Of a stretch of 32,873 bases of DNA, positions 8,583 to 16,766 are shown one piece after another. The stretch comes from Gemmatimonadota bacterium (GTDB taxonomy: Bacteria; Gemmatimonadota; Gemmatimonadetes; Longimicrobiales; Gaopeijiaceae): assembly GCA_028873825.1 (NCBI GenBank), contig JAPPNM010000156.1:1-32873 (forward strand), read 5' to 3'. The notes under the pieces were generated by a model that was not told the origin of the DNA, ran no database searches, and saw only the letters and a list, made by a program, of their open reading frames with translations. The translations under genes and the position numbers were made by a program. Numbering within the stretch: position 1 is the first letter of the stretch; each line of letters starts with the position of its first letter.

Positions 8583-8600
8583 GCCCCTTGCGTAAGGGGC
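8583..8600 (+). promoter_or_regulatory. Perfect 7-bp hairpin in the map-rpmJ spacer
   Basis: GCCCCTT (8583-8589), loop GCGT, AAGGGGC (8594-8600) forms a perfect stem with a 4-base loop 5 bases after the map stop. No T-run follows, so a classical Rho-independent terminator is unlikely. It could slow decay of the upstream message, attenuate transcription or be a protein-binding leader. It sits 22 bases before a short leader ORF that overlaps rpmJ. Confidence 0.45.
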
Positions 8601-8622
8601 CCGACGCCTGGAGGGAACGGAA

Positions 8623-8649
8623 ATGAACGAGAGGGGTGCTTCGGCGTGA
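8623..8649 (+). CDS. Candidate 8-codon leader peptide overlapping rpmJ
   Basis: ATG at 8623 opens the frame MNERGASA and stops at TGA 8647-8649, overlapping the rpmJ GTG as GTGA. It has the best Shine-Dalgarno sequence in the spacer (GGAGGG, about 8609-8614). Short leader ORFs with a stop overlapping the next start can deliver ribosomes to the downstream gene. There is no protein-level support, and the ATG may be a chance occurrence. Confidence 0.3.
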   Translation: MNERGASA

Positions 8650-8762
8650 AGGTCAGGACCAGCGTGAAGCCGATCTGCGAATACTGCCGCGTCATCCGCC
8701 GCAAGGGCGTGGTGCGGATAATCTGCAGCCGGAATCCCCGCCACAAGCAGCGGCAGGGCTGA
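8646..8762 (+). CDS. rpmJ: Large ribosomal subunit protein bL36 (zinc form)
   Basis: Protein bL36, 38 residues, is the smallest 50S protein. It starts at GTG 8646 as [14 protein letters not shown] and retains the complete zinc ribbon C11, C14, C27, H33. The zinc-containing (C+) version is commonly the target of zinc-responsive paralogue switching in bacteria. A weaker Shine-Dalgarno sequence (GAGAGGGG, about 8629-8636) precedes the start. It normally follows infA, which is not here. Confidence 0.95.
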   Translation: MKVRTSVKPICEYCRVIRRKGVVRIICSRNPRHKQRQG

Positions 8763-8775
8763 GGAGGGGGGCGCC

Positions 8776-9156
8776 ATGGCACGCATCGCGGGCATCGACC
8801 TCCCCAGGAGCAAGCGGATCGAGGTGGCGCTGACCTACGTATACGGCGTGGGCAGAACCTCCTCGAGGCAGATCCTCGCGGCGACCGGGATCGACCCGGA
8901 TATCCGCACCCACGAGCTCACCGAGGAGGACGCCAGCCGCCTTCGCCGGGAGATCGAGCGGAACTACAAGGTGGAGGGCACGCTTCGGACCGAAGTGTCC
9001 ATGAACATCAAGCGGCTCATGGACATCGGTTGCTACCGGGGTCTCCGGCACCGCCGGGGCCTGCCCGTCCGGGGCCAGCGCACCCACACCAACGCCCGCA
9101 CCAAGAAGGGCCCGCGGCGGGCGATCGCGGGCAAGAAGAAGGCGCCGAAGAAGTAG
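8776..9156 (+). CDS. rpsM: Small ribosomal subunit protein uS13
   Basis: Protein uS13, 126 residues, is in the 30S head and bridges to the 50S subunit. [20 protein letters not shown] is the family start; [19 protein letters not shown] followed by [18 protein letters not shown] is the standard C-terminal region that reaches the P-site tRNA. A strong GGAGGGGGG ribosome-binding sequence lies directly upstream, after the rpmJ stop. Confidence 0.97.
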   Translation: MARIAGIDLPRSKRIEVALTYVYGVGRTSSRQILAATGIDPDIRTHELTEEDASRLRREIERNYKVEGTLRTEVSMNIKRLMDIGCYRGLRHRRGLPVRGQRTHTNARTKKGPRRAIAGKKKAPKK

Positions 9157-9223
9157 CGCGCGGCGTCAGAATCTCGCAGCGGATCCGATTCGCGGGTCCA
9201 CGTCCCCCGGAGGAGGGTGCCCG

Positions 9224-9616
9224 TTGGCAGCGTCCAGACCGAGCAGAACGAAGAAGTCGAAGAAGGTGGTGGCGGCGGAGGCCGTCGCCCACATCAAGGC
9301 GACCTTCAACAACACGCTCATCACCATCGCCGACCGGGCCGGCAACGTCATTGTGTGGGGCTCGGCGGGCACGGCCGGGTTCAAGGGCTCGAAGAAGTCC
9401 ACGCCCTTCGCGGCGACGATGGCGGCCGAACAGGTCGGGCGCGAGGCTGTCGCCATGGGCGTCCGCAAGATCGTGGTCCGCGTGCAGGGACCCGGCTCGG
9501 GACGCGAATCGGCGATCCAGGCCCTGGCCTCGGCCGGGCTCACCGTCGCGTCCATCCACGACGTGACGCCCCTGCCCCACAACGGCTGCCGTCCGCCCAA
9601 GAAACGCCGCGTCTAG
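9224..9616 (+). CDS. rpsK: Small ribosomal subunit protein uS11
   Basis: Protein uS11, 130 residues, helps form the mRNA exit channel on the 30S platform. The start codon is TTG at 9224, supported by the strong Shine-Dalgarno sequence GGAGGAGGG (about 9209-9217). Family features include [20 protein letters not shown], the [13 protein letters not shown] turn, and the C-terminus [18 protein letters not shown]. Confidence 0.96.
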   Translation: MAASRPSRTKKSKKVVAAEAVAHIKATFNNTLITIADRAGNVIVWGSAGTAGFKGSKKSTPFAATMAAEQVGREAVAMGVRKIVVRVQGPGSGRESAIQALASAGLTVASIHDVTPLPHNGCRPPKKRRV

Positions 9617-9635
9617 AGAACTTCGGAAACCGCAA

Positions 9636-10271
9636 ATGGCAAGATATACGGGACCAGTCTGCAGGCGTTGCCGGAGGGAGGGGCAGAAGCTCTTCCTGAA
9701 GGGCGCGAAGTGCTACACCGAGAAGTGTCCCGTCGAACGGCGGCAGTACCCGCCCGGCCACCACGGTCCCGCCTCCGTCCGGCGCCGCAAGCAGTCGGAC
9801 TACGCCGTTCAGTTGCGGGAGAAGCAGAAGGTCAAGCGGATCTACGGGCTGCACGAGAAGCAGTTCCGCAATCTCTTCGAGTACGCCGCCGGGCGTCCGG
9901 GCGTCACCGGCGAGAACCTCGTCGTGGCGCTCGAGAGCCGGCTGGACAACGTGGTATTCCGCATGGGTCTCGCCGCGAGCCGCCGCCAGGCCCGGCAGCT
10001 CGTCCGGCACCGGCACGTGAAGGTGAACGGCTCGCTCGTCGACATTCCGAGCTACCGGCTGTGCGCGGGCGACGAGATTGCGCTGCGGGAACGGTCGCGG
10101 GACCTCGAGCCGGTGGCGGTGAGCCTCGGGGCGCGTTCTCGGCCCCAGCTGCCGGACTGGCTCGCCCTCGACGAAAAGGAGCGGGTGGGCAGAGTCCTGA
10201 GACAGCCCGTGCGCGGAGACGTCCCGCTGGCCGCACAGGAACAGTTGATCGTCGAACTCTACTCCAAGTGA
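9636..10271 (+). CDS. rpsD: Small ribosomal subunit protein uS4 (zinc form)
   Basis: Protein uS4, 211 residues, nucleates 30S assembly by binding the 5' domain of 16S rRNA, and in E. coli represses the alpha operon. This is the zinc-binding form, with C9, C12, C26 and C31 in the N-terminal region. The S4 RNA-binding domain begins near LESRLDNVVFRMGLAASRRQ. Both this protein and bL36 here keep full cysteine sets. The gene lies between rpsK and rpoA as in most bacteria. Confidence 0.97.
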   Translation: MARYTGPVCRRCRREGQKLFLKGAKCYTEKCPVERRQYPPGHHGPASVRRRKQSDYAVQLREKQKVKRIYGLHEKQFRNLFEYAAGRPGVTGENLVVALESRLDNVVFRMGLAASRRQARQLVRHRHVKVNGSLVDIPSYRLCAGDEIALRERSRDLEPVAVSLGARSRPQLPDWLALDEKERVGRVLRQPVRGDVPLAAQEQLIVELYSK

Positions 10272-10329
10272 CCCGCGGGCGGGGCGGGACGTCGGTCCGG
10301 CCTCGCAGACCGCGGACGCAAGCAGGCAC

Positions 10330-11406
10330 ATGACCAAAGGGGGAATACCGAGCGTGAATCCGGATATCGATCTGACCGGTCTCGTGCTTCCCGAACGCAT
10401 CGAGATCGCCGAGGAGTCCGCCGACGGCCGCTCCGCCGAATTCGTTCTCGAACCGCTCGAGCGGGGTTACGGCCATACCCTGGGCAACGCGGTCCGGCGC
10501 GTGCTCCTGTCGTCGCTTCGGGGCGCGGCGGTGCGCGCGTTCCGGATCGAGGGGGTCGTACACGAGCACCAGACCATTCCGTCCGTGGTGGAGGACGTCC
10601 ATCAGGTGATTCAGAACCTGAAGTCGCTGGTGGTGTCGCTGGACGACGACATCGACGAGGCGGTGCTGGAAGTCCAGGTGAGGAAGAAGGGTCCGGTGAC
10701 GGCCCGGAAGATCAAGGCTCCGGGGGCGGTGACGATCCACGACCCCGATCACCACCTGCTCACCCTCGAGGACGACCGGGAAACCCACATCGACCTCTAC
10801 GTCAACAAGGGGCGGGGCTTCGTCCTGGCCGACCAGCAGCCGCTGCCTTCCACGGCGTCCGTCGACGTAGTGCGAATCGACGCGATCTACAATCCGGTTC
10901 TGCGCGCCAACTTCACCGTCGAGGAGACTAGAGTCGGGCAGCGAACCGACTTCGACCGGCTCACCCTGCACGTCGAGACGGACGGGTCGGTGACTCCGGT
11001 GGATGCGGTCCGGTATGCGGCGGAGGTGGTGCGCCGCCACCTGAAGTACATGCTCTACTTCGCGGAGGGAGGGCTCCCCGAGCAGCGAGCGCCATCGCTG
11101 ACGCCGGTTCCCGAAGCGACGGCCGAACTGATGTCCAAGTCCATTCAGGACGTGGCGGAGTTCAGCGTGCGCTCCCGGAACTCGCTGCAGAAGGAATCGG
11201 TCCGCACTCTGGCGGATCTCATCTCCCGCAGCGAGGAGGAGATGCTCGGAATCGACAACTTCGGCAAGAAGTCGCTCACCGAGATCTACGAGTTCCTCGA
11301 CGAGCACGGACTCCGTTTCGGGATGAAGATGGAGCGGGGGGAGGACGGACGGCTGTTCTACGTGGAGGAGGGAACCACCGCCGTCCCGGAAGTCCCGGAA
11401 GAGTAG
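10330..11406 (+). CDS. rpoA: RNA polymerase alpha subunit
   Basis: The alpha subunit dimerises to start RNA polymerase assembly and contacts UP elements and activators. The N-terminal domain shows [20 protein letters not shown], and the dimer and beta-binding parts continue to about residue 250. The C-terminal domain contains the [20 protein letters not shown] and [18 protein letters not shown] helices. At 358 residues it is longer than the E. coli protein, mostly through an acidic tail. A GTG at 10354, preceded by AAGGGGGAA, is a credible alternative start giving 350 residues. Confidence 0.96.
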   Translation: MTKGGIPSVNPDIDLTGLVLPERIEIAEESADGRSAEFVLEPLERGYGHTLGNAVRRVLLSSLRGAAVRAFRIEGVVHEHQTIPSVVEDVHQVIQNLKSLVVSLDDDIDEAVLEVQVRKKGPVTARKIKAPGAVTIHDPDHHLLTLEDDRETHIDLYVNKGRGFVLADQQPLPSTASVDVVRIDAIYNPVLRANFTVEETRVGQRTDFDRLTLHVETDGSVTPVDAVRYAAEVVRRHLKYMLYFAEGGLPEQRAPSLTPVPEATAELMSKSIQDVAEFSVRSRNSLQKESVRTLADLISRSEEEMLGIDNFGKKSLTEIYEFLDEHGLRFGMKMERGEDGRLFYVEEGTTAVPEVPEE

Positions 11407-11434
11407 TCTCGGAGCGAACGAGGAAACGGGAGCC

Positions 11435-11785
11435 ATGCGTCACCGGAAGAAGGGGAGAAGCCTCTCGCGGTCTCCGAGTCACCGGAAGGCCCTGTTGAGA
11501 AACATGGCCGCGTCGCTTTTTCGCCACGAGCGGATCACCACCACCACCGCCAGGGCCAAGGAGCTGCGACCTTACGCGGAACGCCTGATCACGCTCGCGA
11601 AGCGCGGAGACCTGCACGCCCGCCGCCTGGTGGCGCGGCGCATCGCGGACCGGGACGTGCTCGGCAAGCTCTTCGACGACATCGGACCCCGCTACGCCGA
11701 GCGGGCGGGCGGATATACGCGGATACTGAAGCTCGGCAATCGTCGGGGCGACGCGGCCGACATGGCGCTCATCGAGTTGGTGTGA
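11435..11785 (+). CDS. rplQ: Large ribosomal subunit protein bL17
   Basis: Protein bL17, 116 residues, lies near the exit of the 50S tunnel and ends the alpha operon. [20 protein letters not shown] and [20 protein letters not shown] are diagnostic, as is [20 protein letters not shown]. The length is normal for the short form. A hairpin (11806-11822) follows the stop. Confidence 0.97.
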   Translation: MRHRKKGRSLSRSPSHRKALLRNMAASLFRHERITTTTARAKELRPYAERLITLAKRGDLHARRLVARRIADRDVLGKLFDDIGPRYAERAGGYTRILKLGNRRGDAADMALIELV

Positions 11786-11805
11786 TAGAATCCTGCCCCA
11801 CGGGC

Positions 11806-11822
11806 GAGGCCGACCCGGCCTC
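11806..11822 (+). terminator. Weak terminator-like hairpin after rplQ
   Basis: GAGGCCG (11806-11812), loop ACC, CGGCCTC (11816-11822) makes a perfect 7-bp GC-rich stem 20 bases after the rplQ stop. No T-run follows, so it may only pause or partly terminate transcription leaving the ribosomal block, or protect the 3' end of the message. Confidence 0.35.
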
Positions 11823-11861
11823 CAGAACCCAACCTCCGGAAAAGGACCGAGGGAAGGCAGA

Positions 11862-12422
11862 ATGGCAACGTTGCTGAAGTTGCGGGCGGGGGCCGACAGG
11901 CTCGGGATGCGGCTGATGATTACGAGCTTCGTGGTGATTGCGGGCTTCACGTACTGGCTGTCGGTCACGGCGAAACCGACCGAGATCCTCCCGCCGGATC
12001 AGGAGGACGAGTTGGCGAACCTGATCACGCTTGCGCAGTTCTCGACCGGGCCGGACGAATACCTCGGCGAGGTGGTCAGCCTGGAAGACATCGAAATCGT
12101 GGCCAACTTCGGCAATCACGGCCACTGGATAAACCTTGTGGACGTGAATCGCAACGGCTACCTGCTTTACGTCTCCGACTCCGTGCGGGCCGACACGACC
12201 GCGGTCTCGCGGGTTGCGGAGGGGACTACGGTTGCCGTGACAGGCAGGGTCGTGGCGACGACCGACTCGGTTGTCGACGTCTGGGAGGCCGCGGGGGCCT
12301 TCACAAGCGAGGCCGACAGAATGGTGGCGCAGGGGACGCGGTATCTGAACTTCATCGAAGTCACCGGGATCCGGGTGCTGGAGACCCCGCCGCCCGGGGG
12401 CGGCGGCTCCGGGTCCGGGTAG
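11862..12422 (+). CDS. Membrane-anchored protein of unknown function, possible OB-like domain
   Basis: I do not recognise a named family. The 186-residue protein has one hydrophobic segment at about 17-35 (RLMITSFVVIAGFTYWLSV), so it is probably anchored in the inner membrane with the rest in the periplasm. Residues 67-175 alternate beta-type strands (YLGEVVSLEDIEIVANFG, TTVAVTGRVVATTDSVVDVW, FIEVTGIRVLE) that look like an OB-fold of the kind seen in small periplasmic proteins. It ends in a flexible PPPGGGGSGSG tail. It stands between the ribosomal block and the nucleotide-sugar genes. The stop TAG is part of repeat copy C. Confidence 0.75.
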   Translation: MATLLKLRAGADRLGMRLMITSFVVIAGFTYWLSVTAKPTEILPPDQEDELANLITLAQFSTGPDEYLGEVVSLEDIEIVANFGNHGHWINLVDVNRNGYLLYVSDSVRADTTAVSRVAEGTTVAVTGRVVATTDSVVDVWEAAGAFTSEADRMVAQGTRYLNFIEVTGIRVLETPPPGGGGSGSG

Positions 12423-12470
12423 CGGTCCGTGGACGGGTCCGCGCGAGCGCCGGGAGCGGTGCGCCGGGCC
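12420..12470 (+). repeat. Dispersed intergenic repeat, copy C
   Basis: The copy starts at the TAG stop of the preceding gene with TAGCGGTCCGTGGACGGGTC and continues through a GCGAGCGCCGGGAGCGG block to GCGCCGGGCC. Against 14953-15006 it differs at 11 of the first 41 positions and then has a 3-base deletion. It occupies most of the spacer before the dehydrogenase gene. Confidence 0.6.
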
Positions 12471-12492
12471 GGCGAGGCGCTCTGAAGGGGGA

Positions 12493-13908
12493 ATGGCAGC
12501 GCAGAGCGAGGCCTCGGAGAAGAACGACGGCACGGTCGTCTCGCCGCACGGCCGGAGACATCGTGCGGAGGTGACGGGCTCGGGAGAACCGAGGCTTGCC
12601 CGGCTCAGGTCCGGAGAGGCCACCCTCGGAGTGATCGGACTGGGCTACGTGGGCCTTCCTCTCGCGGTCGAGGCCGCCGGGAGCGGCGCCCGGGTGCTCG
12701 GATTCGACGTGGACCGGCGCGTGGCGGACGGCGTCAACCGCGGGCGCAGCCACATTCGGGACCTTGCGCACGAGACGGTGGCCGGACTGGTGCGGCGGGG
12801 GCTCCTCTCGGCCACCGCCGACATGTCCCGGCTGGAGGAATGCGACGCGGTCGCCATCTGCGTCCCCACGCCGCTCTCCAAGACCCGGGACCCGGACATC
12901 TCCCACGTTCTAGCGGCGACGGAGGCCGTCGGCGCCGCCCTCGGGCACGGGCAGCTCATCGTCCTGGAGTCCACCACCTATCCCGGAACGACCCGCGAAG
13001 TGGTGCTGCCGATTCTGCAGAGGAGCGGCATGAAGGTGGGCGATGACTTCTTCCTGTGCTTCTCGCCCGAACGGGTGGATCCCGGCAACGACGTCTGGAA
13101 GACGGGGAACACCCCGAAGATCATCGGGGGGGTGACGCGGCGGTGTACCGAGGCCGGGGTCGGCTTCTACTCCCGTTTCGTCGATCGCATGGTTCCCGTC
13201 TCCTCGGCCGAGGTGGCGGAACTGACGAAGATACTCGAGAACGCCTTCAGGGCGGTCAACATCGGTCTGGTCAACGAGATGGCTCTCATCGCCGACCGGT
13301 TGGGCCTGGACATCTGGGAGGTGATCGCGGCCGCGGCCACCAAGCCCTTCGGCTTCATGAAGTTCACGCCGGGCCCCGGCCTGGGCGGGCACTGTCTTCC
13401 CGTCGACCCGCACTATCTGTCCTGGAAGATGCGCACGATGGACTATCGCACCCGCATCATCGAGATGGCGTCCAAGATCAACGCCGAGATGCCGACGTTC
13501 GTGGCGGGCAAGGTGAGAGAGGCGCTGAACGGCGTCCGGAAGCCGGTCCGGGGCTCACGGGTTCTGCTCCTCGGGGTGGCCTACAAGAAGGACGTGGGAG
13601 ACGTGCGGGAATCTCCCGCCATGGACATCCTCGACCACCTCGAGCGCGACGGAGCCGAGGTGTTCTACCACGACCCGCACGTGCCGGAGTGGAGCACGCG
13701 GGATGGGCGTACGCTGCGGTCCGCTCCCTTCGCCGACGACCTGCTGCGGGGGGCCGACGCGGTTGTGATCGTCACCGACCACTCCTGCTTCGACGCGGGG
13801 CGGATATTCGCACTCTCGCCCGTGCTCGTCGACGCGAGGAACGCGACTGCGTCGGTTGCGGCTTCGCGCCGAACCGCGCGTCCACAGCGCTGGATCGTGA
13901 AGGGGTGA
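12493..13908 (+). CDS. wbpA: UDP-N-acetylglucosamine 6-dehydrogenase (WbpA-like nucleotide-sugar dehydrogenase)
   Basis: This enzyme oxidises C6 of a UDP-sugar twice with NAD+, giving a UDP-uronic acid used in surface polysaccharides. The N-terminal Rossmann motif is [13 protein letters not shown], followed by [26 protein letters not shown], and a C-terminal UDP-binding domain. The catalytic cysteine is C301 in [19 protein letters not shown]; this local sequence is typical of UDP-GlcNAc dehydrogenases rather than UDP-glucose dehydrogenases. An N-terminal extension of about 45 residues precedes the core. The gene is directly followed by a remnant of a different dehydrogenase. The substrate assignment is from family resemblance. 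Confidence 0.88.
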   Translation: MAAQSEASEKNDGTVVSPHGRRHRAEVTGSGEPRLARLRSGEATLGVIGLGYVGLPLAVEAAGSGARVLGFDVDRRVADGVNRGRSHIRDLAHETVAGLVRRGLLSATADMSRLEECDAVAICVPTPLSKTRDPDISHVLAATEAVGAALGHGQLIVLESTTYPGTTREVVLPILQRSGMKVGDDFFLCFSPERVDPGNDVWKTGNTPKIIGGVTRRCTEAGVGFYSRFVDRMVPVSSAEVAELTKILENAFRAVNIGLVNEMALIADRLGLDIWEVIAAAATKPFGFMKFTPGPGLGGHCLPVDPHYLSWKMRTMDYRTRIIEMASKINAEMPTFVAGKVREALNGVRKPVRGSRVLLLGVAYKKDVGDVRESPAMDILDHLERDGAEVFYHDPHVPEWSTRDGRTLRSAPFADDLLRGADAVVIVTDHSCFDAGRIFALSPVLVDARNATASVAASRRTARPQRWIVKG

Positions 13909-13913
13909 CCGCG

Positions 13914-14039
13914 GTGATCTTCGAAGGACGCAACCTCCATTCGCCCCGGGCGATGCGGACGCACGGGTTCAAGTACCGTTCGGCAGGCCGTCCCGCGTGG
14001 GCTCTTGGAGCGAACCGGCGGTGGCGGGACGAGTCCTGA
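13914..14039 (+). pseudogene. Remnant of the 3' end of a UDP-glucose 6-dehydrogenase gene
   Basis: Frame from GTG 13914 reads [19 protein letters not shown] then KYRSAGRPA, with a stop at 14037-14039. This matches the conserved C-terminal end of bacterial UDP-glucose dehydrogenases, where a strand and turn of the form VxFDGRNxYDPxxMxxxGF are followed by an aromatic residue and xxGR. The complete wbpA-like gene has already ended at 13908 with its own normal C-terminus, so this is extra. The rest of the gene is absent. It lies directly ahead of a decarboxylase that normally uses the product of UDP-glucose dehydrogenase. Confidence 0.65.
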
Positions 14040-14956
14040 TCACCGGGGTGGCGGGGTTTCTCGGCTCCCATCTCGCGGATCGCTTTCTGGCGGACGGACA
14101 CGAGGTCGTCGGAGTAGACAACTTCCTGACCGGCTCCCGCCGGAACCTGGCGCATCTGCGGCGCGAACCGCGGTTCGAACTGATCGAGCACGACATCTCC
14201 GCTCCGCTCTTCGTGGAGCCCCGGGTGGACGGCGTTCTGCACTTCGCGTCGCCGGCCAGCCCGGCGGACTACGCCGAGCTGCCCATTCAGACCCTCAAGG
14301 CCGGCGGACTCGGGACCCACAACACGCTCGGGCTCGCCCGGCGTCACCGGGCCCGCTACCTGCTGGCGTCGACTTCGGAGGTCTACGGCGACCCCCAGGT
14401 TCATCCGCAGCCGGAGGAGTACCGGGGCAACGTCGATCCGGTCGGACCGAGAAGCGCGTACGACGAGGCCAAGCGCTACGCCGAAGCGATGACGATGGCC
14501 TACCACAGGGCCCACGCGCTGGATACGCGCATCGTCAGGATCTTCAACGCCTACGGGAGCCGCATGCGGCCCCGGGACGGTCGAGTCGTGTCCAACTTCA
14601 TCGTGCGGGGGCTGCGTGGCGAGGCGATGACCATCTACGGAACCGGCTCGCAGACCCGGTCCTTCTGCCACGTGGACGACCTGGTGGAGGGGATCGTCAG
14701 GCTCTTCCATTCCCGGCGCGCCGGTCCGGTCAACGTGGGGAACCCCGAAGAATGCACGATCCTCGAGCTGGCCGCCCTGATCATGGAGGAAACCGGGAGT
14801 TCGGTGCCCCCGGTCTTCGGGCCGCCGCCCCCGGACGATCCCGCGGTGCGCCGGCCCGACATCTCCGCCGTCCGGCGGGAAACGGGCTGGGCGCCAACCA
14901 TCGGCTTGCGCGAGGGCGTCAGAAGGACGATCCCTTATTTCAGGGCGTTGGTCTAG
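14021..14956 (+). CDS. UDP-glucuronate decarboxylase-like SDR (UDP-xylose synthase family)
   Basis: This is an extended short-chain dehydrogenase that, by family, decarboxylates UDP-glucuronate to UDP-xylose via a keto intermediate. From GTG 14021 the NAD motif is GVAGFLGSH (residues 9-17), the active-site pair is Y147 and K151 in YDEAKR, and the hallmark [21 protein letters not shown] and [18 protein letters not shown] segments are present. Typical members have YDEGKR; the Gly is Ala here. GTG 13997 is an alternative start, inside the dehydrogenase remnant; 14021 gives the usual short N-terminus. Because the neighbour makes UDP-GlcNAcA, the acetamido sugar is a possible substrate. The stop TAG is in repeat copy D. 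Confidence 0.85.
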   Translation: MAGRVLITGVAGFLGSHLADRFLADGHEVVGVDNFLTGSRRNLAHLRREPRFELIEHDISAPLFVEPRVDGVLHFASPASPADYAELPIQTLKAGGLGTHNTLGLARRHRARYLLASTSEVYGDPQVHPQPEEYRGNVDPVGPRSAYDEAKRYAEAMTMAYHRAHALDTRIVRIFNAYGSRMRPRDGRVVSNFIVRGLRGEAMTIYGTGSQTRSFCHVDDLVEGIVRLFHSRRAGPVNVGNPEECTILELAALIMEETGSSVPPVFGPPPPDDPAVRRPDISAVRRETGWAPTIGLREGVRRTIPYFRALV

Positions 14957-15006
14957 CAGTCCGTGGAAAAGACAGACCGAGCACCGAGAGCGGCTACGCG
15001 CCGGGC
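14953..15006 (+). repeat. Dispersed intergenic repeat, copy D (full length)
   Basis: This copy starts with CTAG, whose TAG is the stop of the decarboxylase gene, then GCAGTCCGTGGAAAAG, the GAGCACCGAGAGCGG block and GCGCCGGGC. It is the inverted counterpart of 1-54 with 47 of 54 identical and no gaps. It contains the tandem unit CCGAG-CA-CCGAG. It fills most of the 80-base spacer to the next gene. Confidence 0.75.
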
Positions 15007-15036
15007 CGGCCAGAGGGAATGAGGAGCGAGCAACGC

Positions 15037-15966
15037 ATGACAACCGTACGCCGCCGCCGGGCGCGATCCACGCCGTCGGCGGTCCTGTCGCTCTGGGTGT
15101 TCGGGTGCGGTGCCGACCCGGCCGACGAGACCGCGCAGCTGCGGGGCGACCGCGCATTCGCGCGCGCGGACTACGAGGAAGCGCTCGCCGAGTACCGCCT
15201 GTCCCTCCTTCAGGAGGATCCGGGGACCGGGGGAGTCGTGCGCGCTGCCCATGCCTACGCCGTCCTGGGCCGCGTGGACGAAGCCAGATCCCTGTACGAG
15301 GAAGCCGCCCTGCAAGACGGCCTGTACGCCGACCAGGCGGTATCCGACCTCGTCGCTCTCGCCAAGCGGGCGCATGAGAACGGCGACGGCTACGGGATGG
15401 CGTCGGCGATCGAGGCCGCCCTCCACTTCCGTCCCGGAGTCGTCGTCGCGGAACTGGCCCTCCCCCTGGCCCGGCACTACAGCGAGACCGGCCAGAACGC
15501 TCGTGCGCGGCCGCTCTATCTCAGGGCCCTTGGGGCGGATCCGGCCAACCCCGGCATCATCTTCGAAACCGCGTTGGCCCACAAGGAGATCGGGGACTGC
15601 GGGAGCGCCCTCTTCTACTTCGACCAGTTCAAGGCCCTGGCGCCGGGGCGCGAGGCCGAGACGCGATGGCACGTGGGAAGGTGCTCGTTCCAGCTTGCCC
15701 GGGAACGCAGAGAGCGGGGCGCCGCGGCGGAGGCCATCGACCACCTCGAGGTGGTCCTGGCGTTGGGGGAGCCGAGAACCGACCTCCCCCAGGCCTATTT
15801 CGACAGGGCCGAACTGCTTGCCGAGCTCGGAGAATGTGCCGCCGCCCTGGAGTCGTACGGCGCGGTCTCTTCGGTGAGCGGCACGGGTTTCGGAGCCCTG
15901 GTTCGCCGGGCGTTGGACCGAATCGACGAAATCAGGTTCGGCGATGGCGGAGAGGGTGCATGCTGA
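15037..15966 (+). CDS. TPR-containing lipoprotein of unknown function
   Basis: A 309-residue protein with a short basic N-terminus, a hydrophobic core AVLSLWVFGC and a probable lipidated Cys24, so it is likely an envelope lipoprotein although the lipobox is imperfect. The rest is tetratricopeptide-like helical repeats (for example RGDRAFARADYEEALAEYRL and HAYAVLGRVDEARSLYEEAA) typical of scaffold proteins. ATG 15037 is chosen over ATG 15019 because GAGGAG (15021-15026) is spaced correctly for it. Its stop overlaps the start of bamD, so the two may be co-translated and work together at the outer membrane. The exact role cannot be inferred. Confidence 0.8.
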   Translation: MTTVRRRRARSTPSAVLSLWVFGCGADPADETAQLRGDRAFARADYEEALAEYRLSLLQEDPGTGGVVRAAHAYAVLGRVDEARSLYEEAALQDGLYADQAVSDLVALAKRAHENGDGYGMASAIEAALHFRPGVVVAELALPLARHYSETGQNARARPLYLRALGADPANPGIIFETALAHKEIGDCGSALFYFDQFKALAPGREAETRWHVGRCSFQLARERRERGAAAEAIDHLEVVLALGEPRTDLPQAYFDRAELLAELGECAAALESYGAVSSVSGTGFGALVRRALDRIDEIRFGDGGEGAC

Positions 15967-16766
15967 GAAGTCCGTGGCTGCTGGCCGGGCTGCTCAGTAC
16001 GGCGTGCTCGACGGCGCCGCCGTACTCGGGATGGACGGCGGAGCAGCTCTACGAACACGGCCGGCGCGCCTTCGACGAAGGCGAATGGAGCGAGGCGCGC
16101 CGGGCATTCGAGCGCCTGGTTCTGAACTTTCCGGGTTTCGAGCATGCGGTGGAGGCGCGCCACCACCTGGCCCGCGCCTTCTTCGAGGACGAGGAGTATC
16201 TGAGCGCCGTCGGGGAGTTCACTAGAATCGTGCAGGTCTACCCGGACGACGATCGCACTCCGAACGCCTGGCTGGGAATTTGCCGCGCCTACGAGGCGAT
16301 GTCCCCCCACCCGGAGCGCGACCAGCAGTACACCGTCCAGGCCCGCAACACCTGCCGGCAGGTTGCCGGCGACCTGCCGGGGACGCCGGTCGGGGATTCG
16401 GCGGCGGTCGTGGCCCGCGAGATGCACAACAAGCTCGCGGACAAGATGTTCGGCGTCGTCGGCCAGTTCTACTTCCGGAACAAGCTCTTCGAATCGGCCG
16501 AACACGTCTACCGGCTCCTCCTGGCGGAGTACCCGGACACCGATGCGGCGCCCCGGGCCCTGGCTCGCCTGATCGAGATCTACGAGGATTGGGGATGGAA
16601 CGACCAGCGGGATGAAACCAGGGTCAGGCTCTTGAAGGACTACCCGAAATCTCCCGAAGCGAGAACGCTGGACGAGGCCTCGAGGAGCGACACGGTCTCG
16701 ACGACGAGGAGCCGCGCGCCTCCCGCCCGGAGCATTCCGCCCCGATGGTCGCCGGCCGGCGCGTAG
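15960..16766 (+). CDS. bamD: Outer membrane protein assembly factor BamD
   Basis: BamD is the essential lipoprotein of the BAM complex that, with BamA, folds beta-barrel proteins into the outer membrane. The 268 residues start with a lipoprotein signal (WLLAGLLSTAC, probable lipidated Cys16) followed by five TPR-like units: YEHGRRAFDEGEWSEARRAF, HHLARAFFEDEEYLSAVGEF, FRNKLFESAEHVYRLLLAEY and others. The GWTAEQLYEHGRRAF start matches the family. A C-terminal tail of about 35 residues rich in Ser, Pro and Arg is not conserved. It overlaps the upstream TPR gene by 7 bases and nadD by 22. Confidence 0.85.
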   Translation: MLRSPWLLAGLLSTACSTAPPYSGWTAEQLYEHGRRAFDEGEWSEARRAFERLVLNFPGFEHAVEARHHLARAFFEDEEYLSAVGEFTRIVQVYPDDDRTPNAWLGICRAYEAMSPHPERDQQYTVQARNTCRQVAGDLPGTPVGDSAAVVAREMHNKLADKMFGVVGQFYFRNKLFESAEHVYRLLLAEYPDTDAAPRALARLIEIYEDWGWNDQRDETRVRLLKDYPKSPEARTLDEASRSDTVSTTRSRAPPARSIPPRWSPAGA

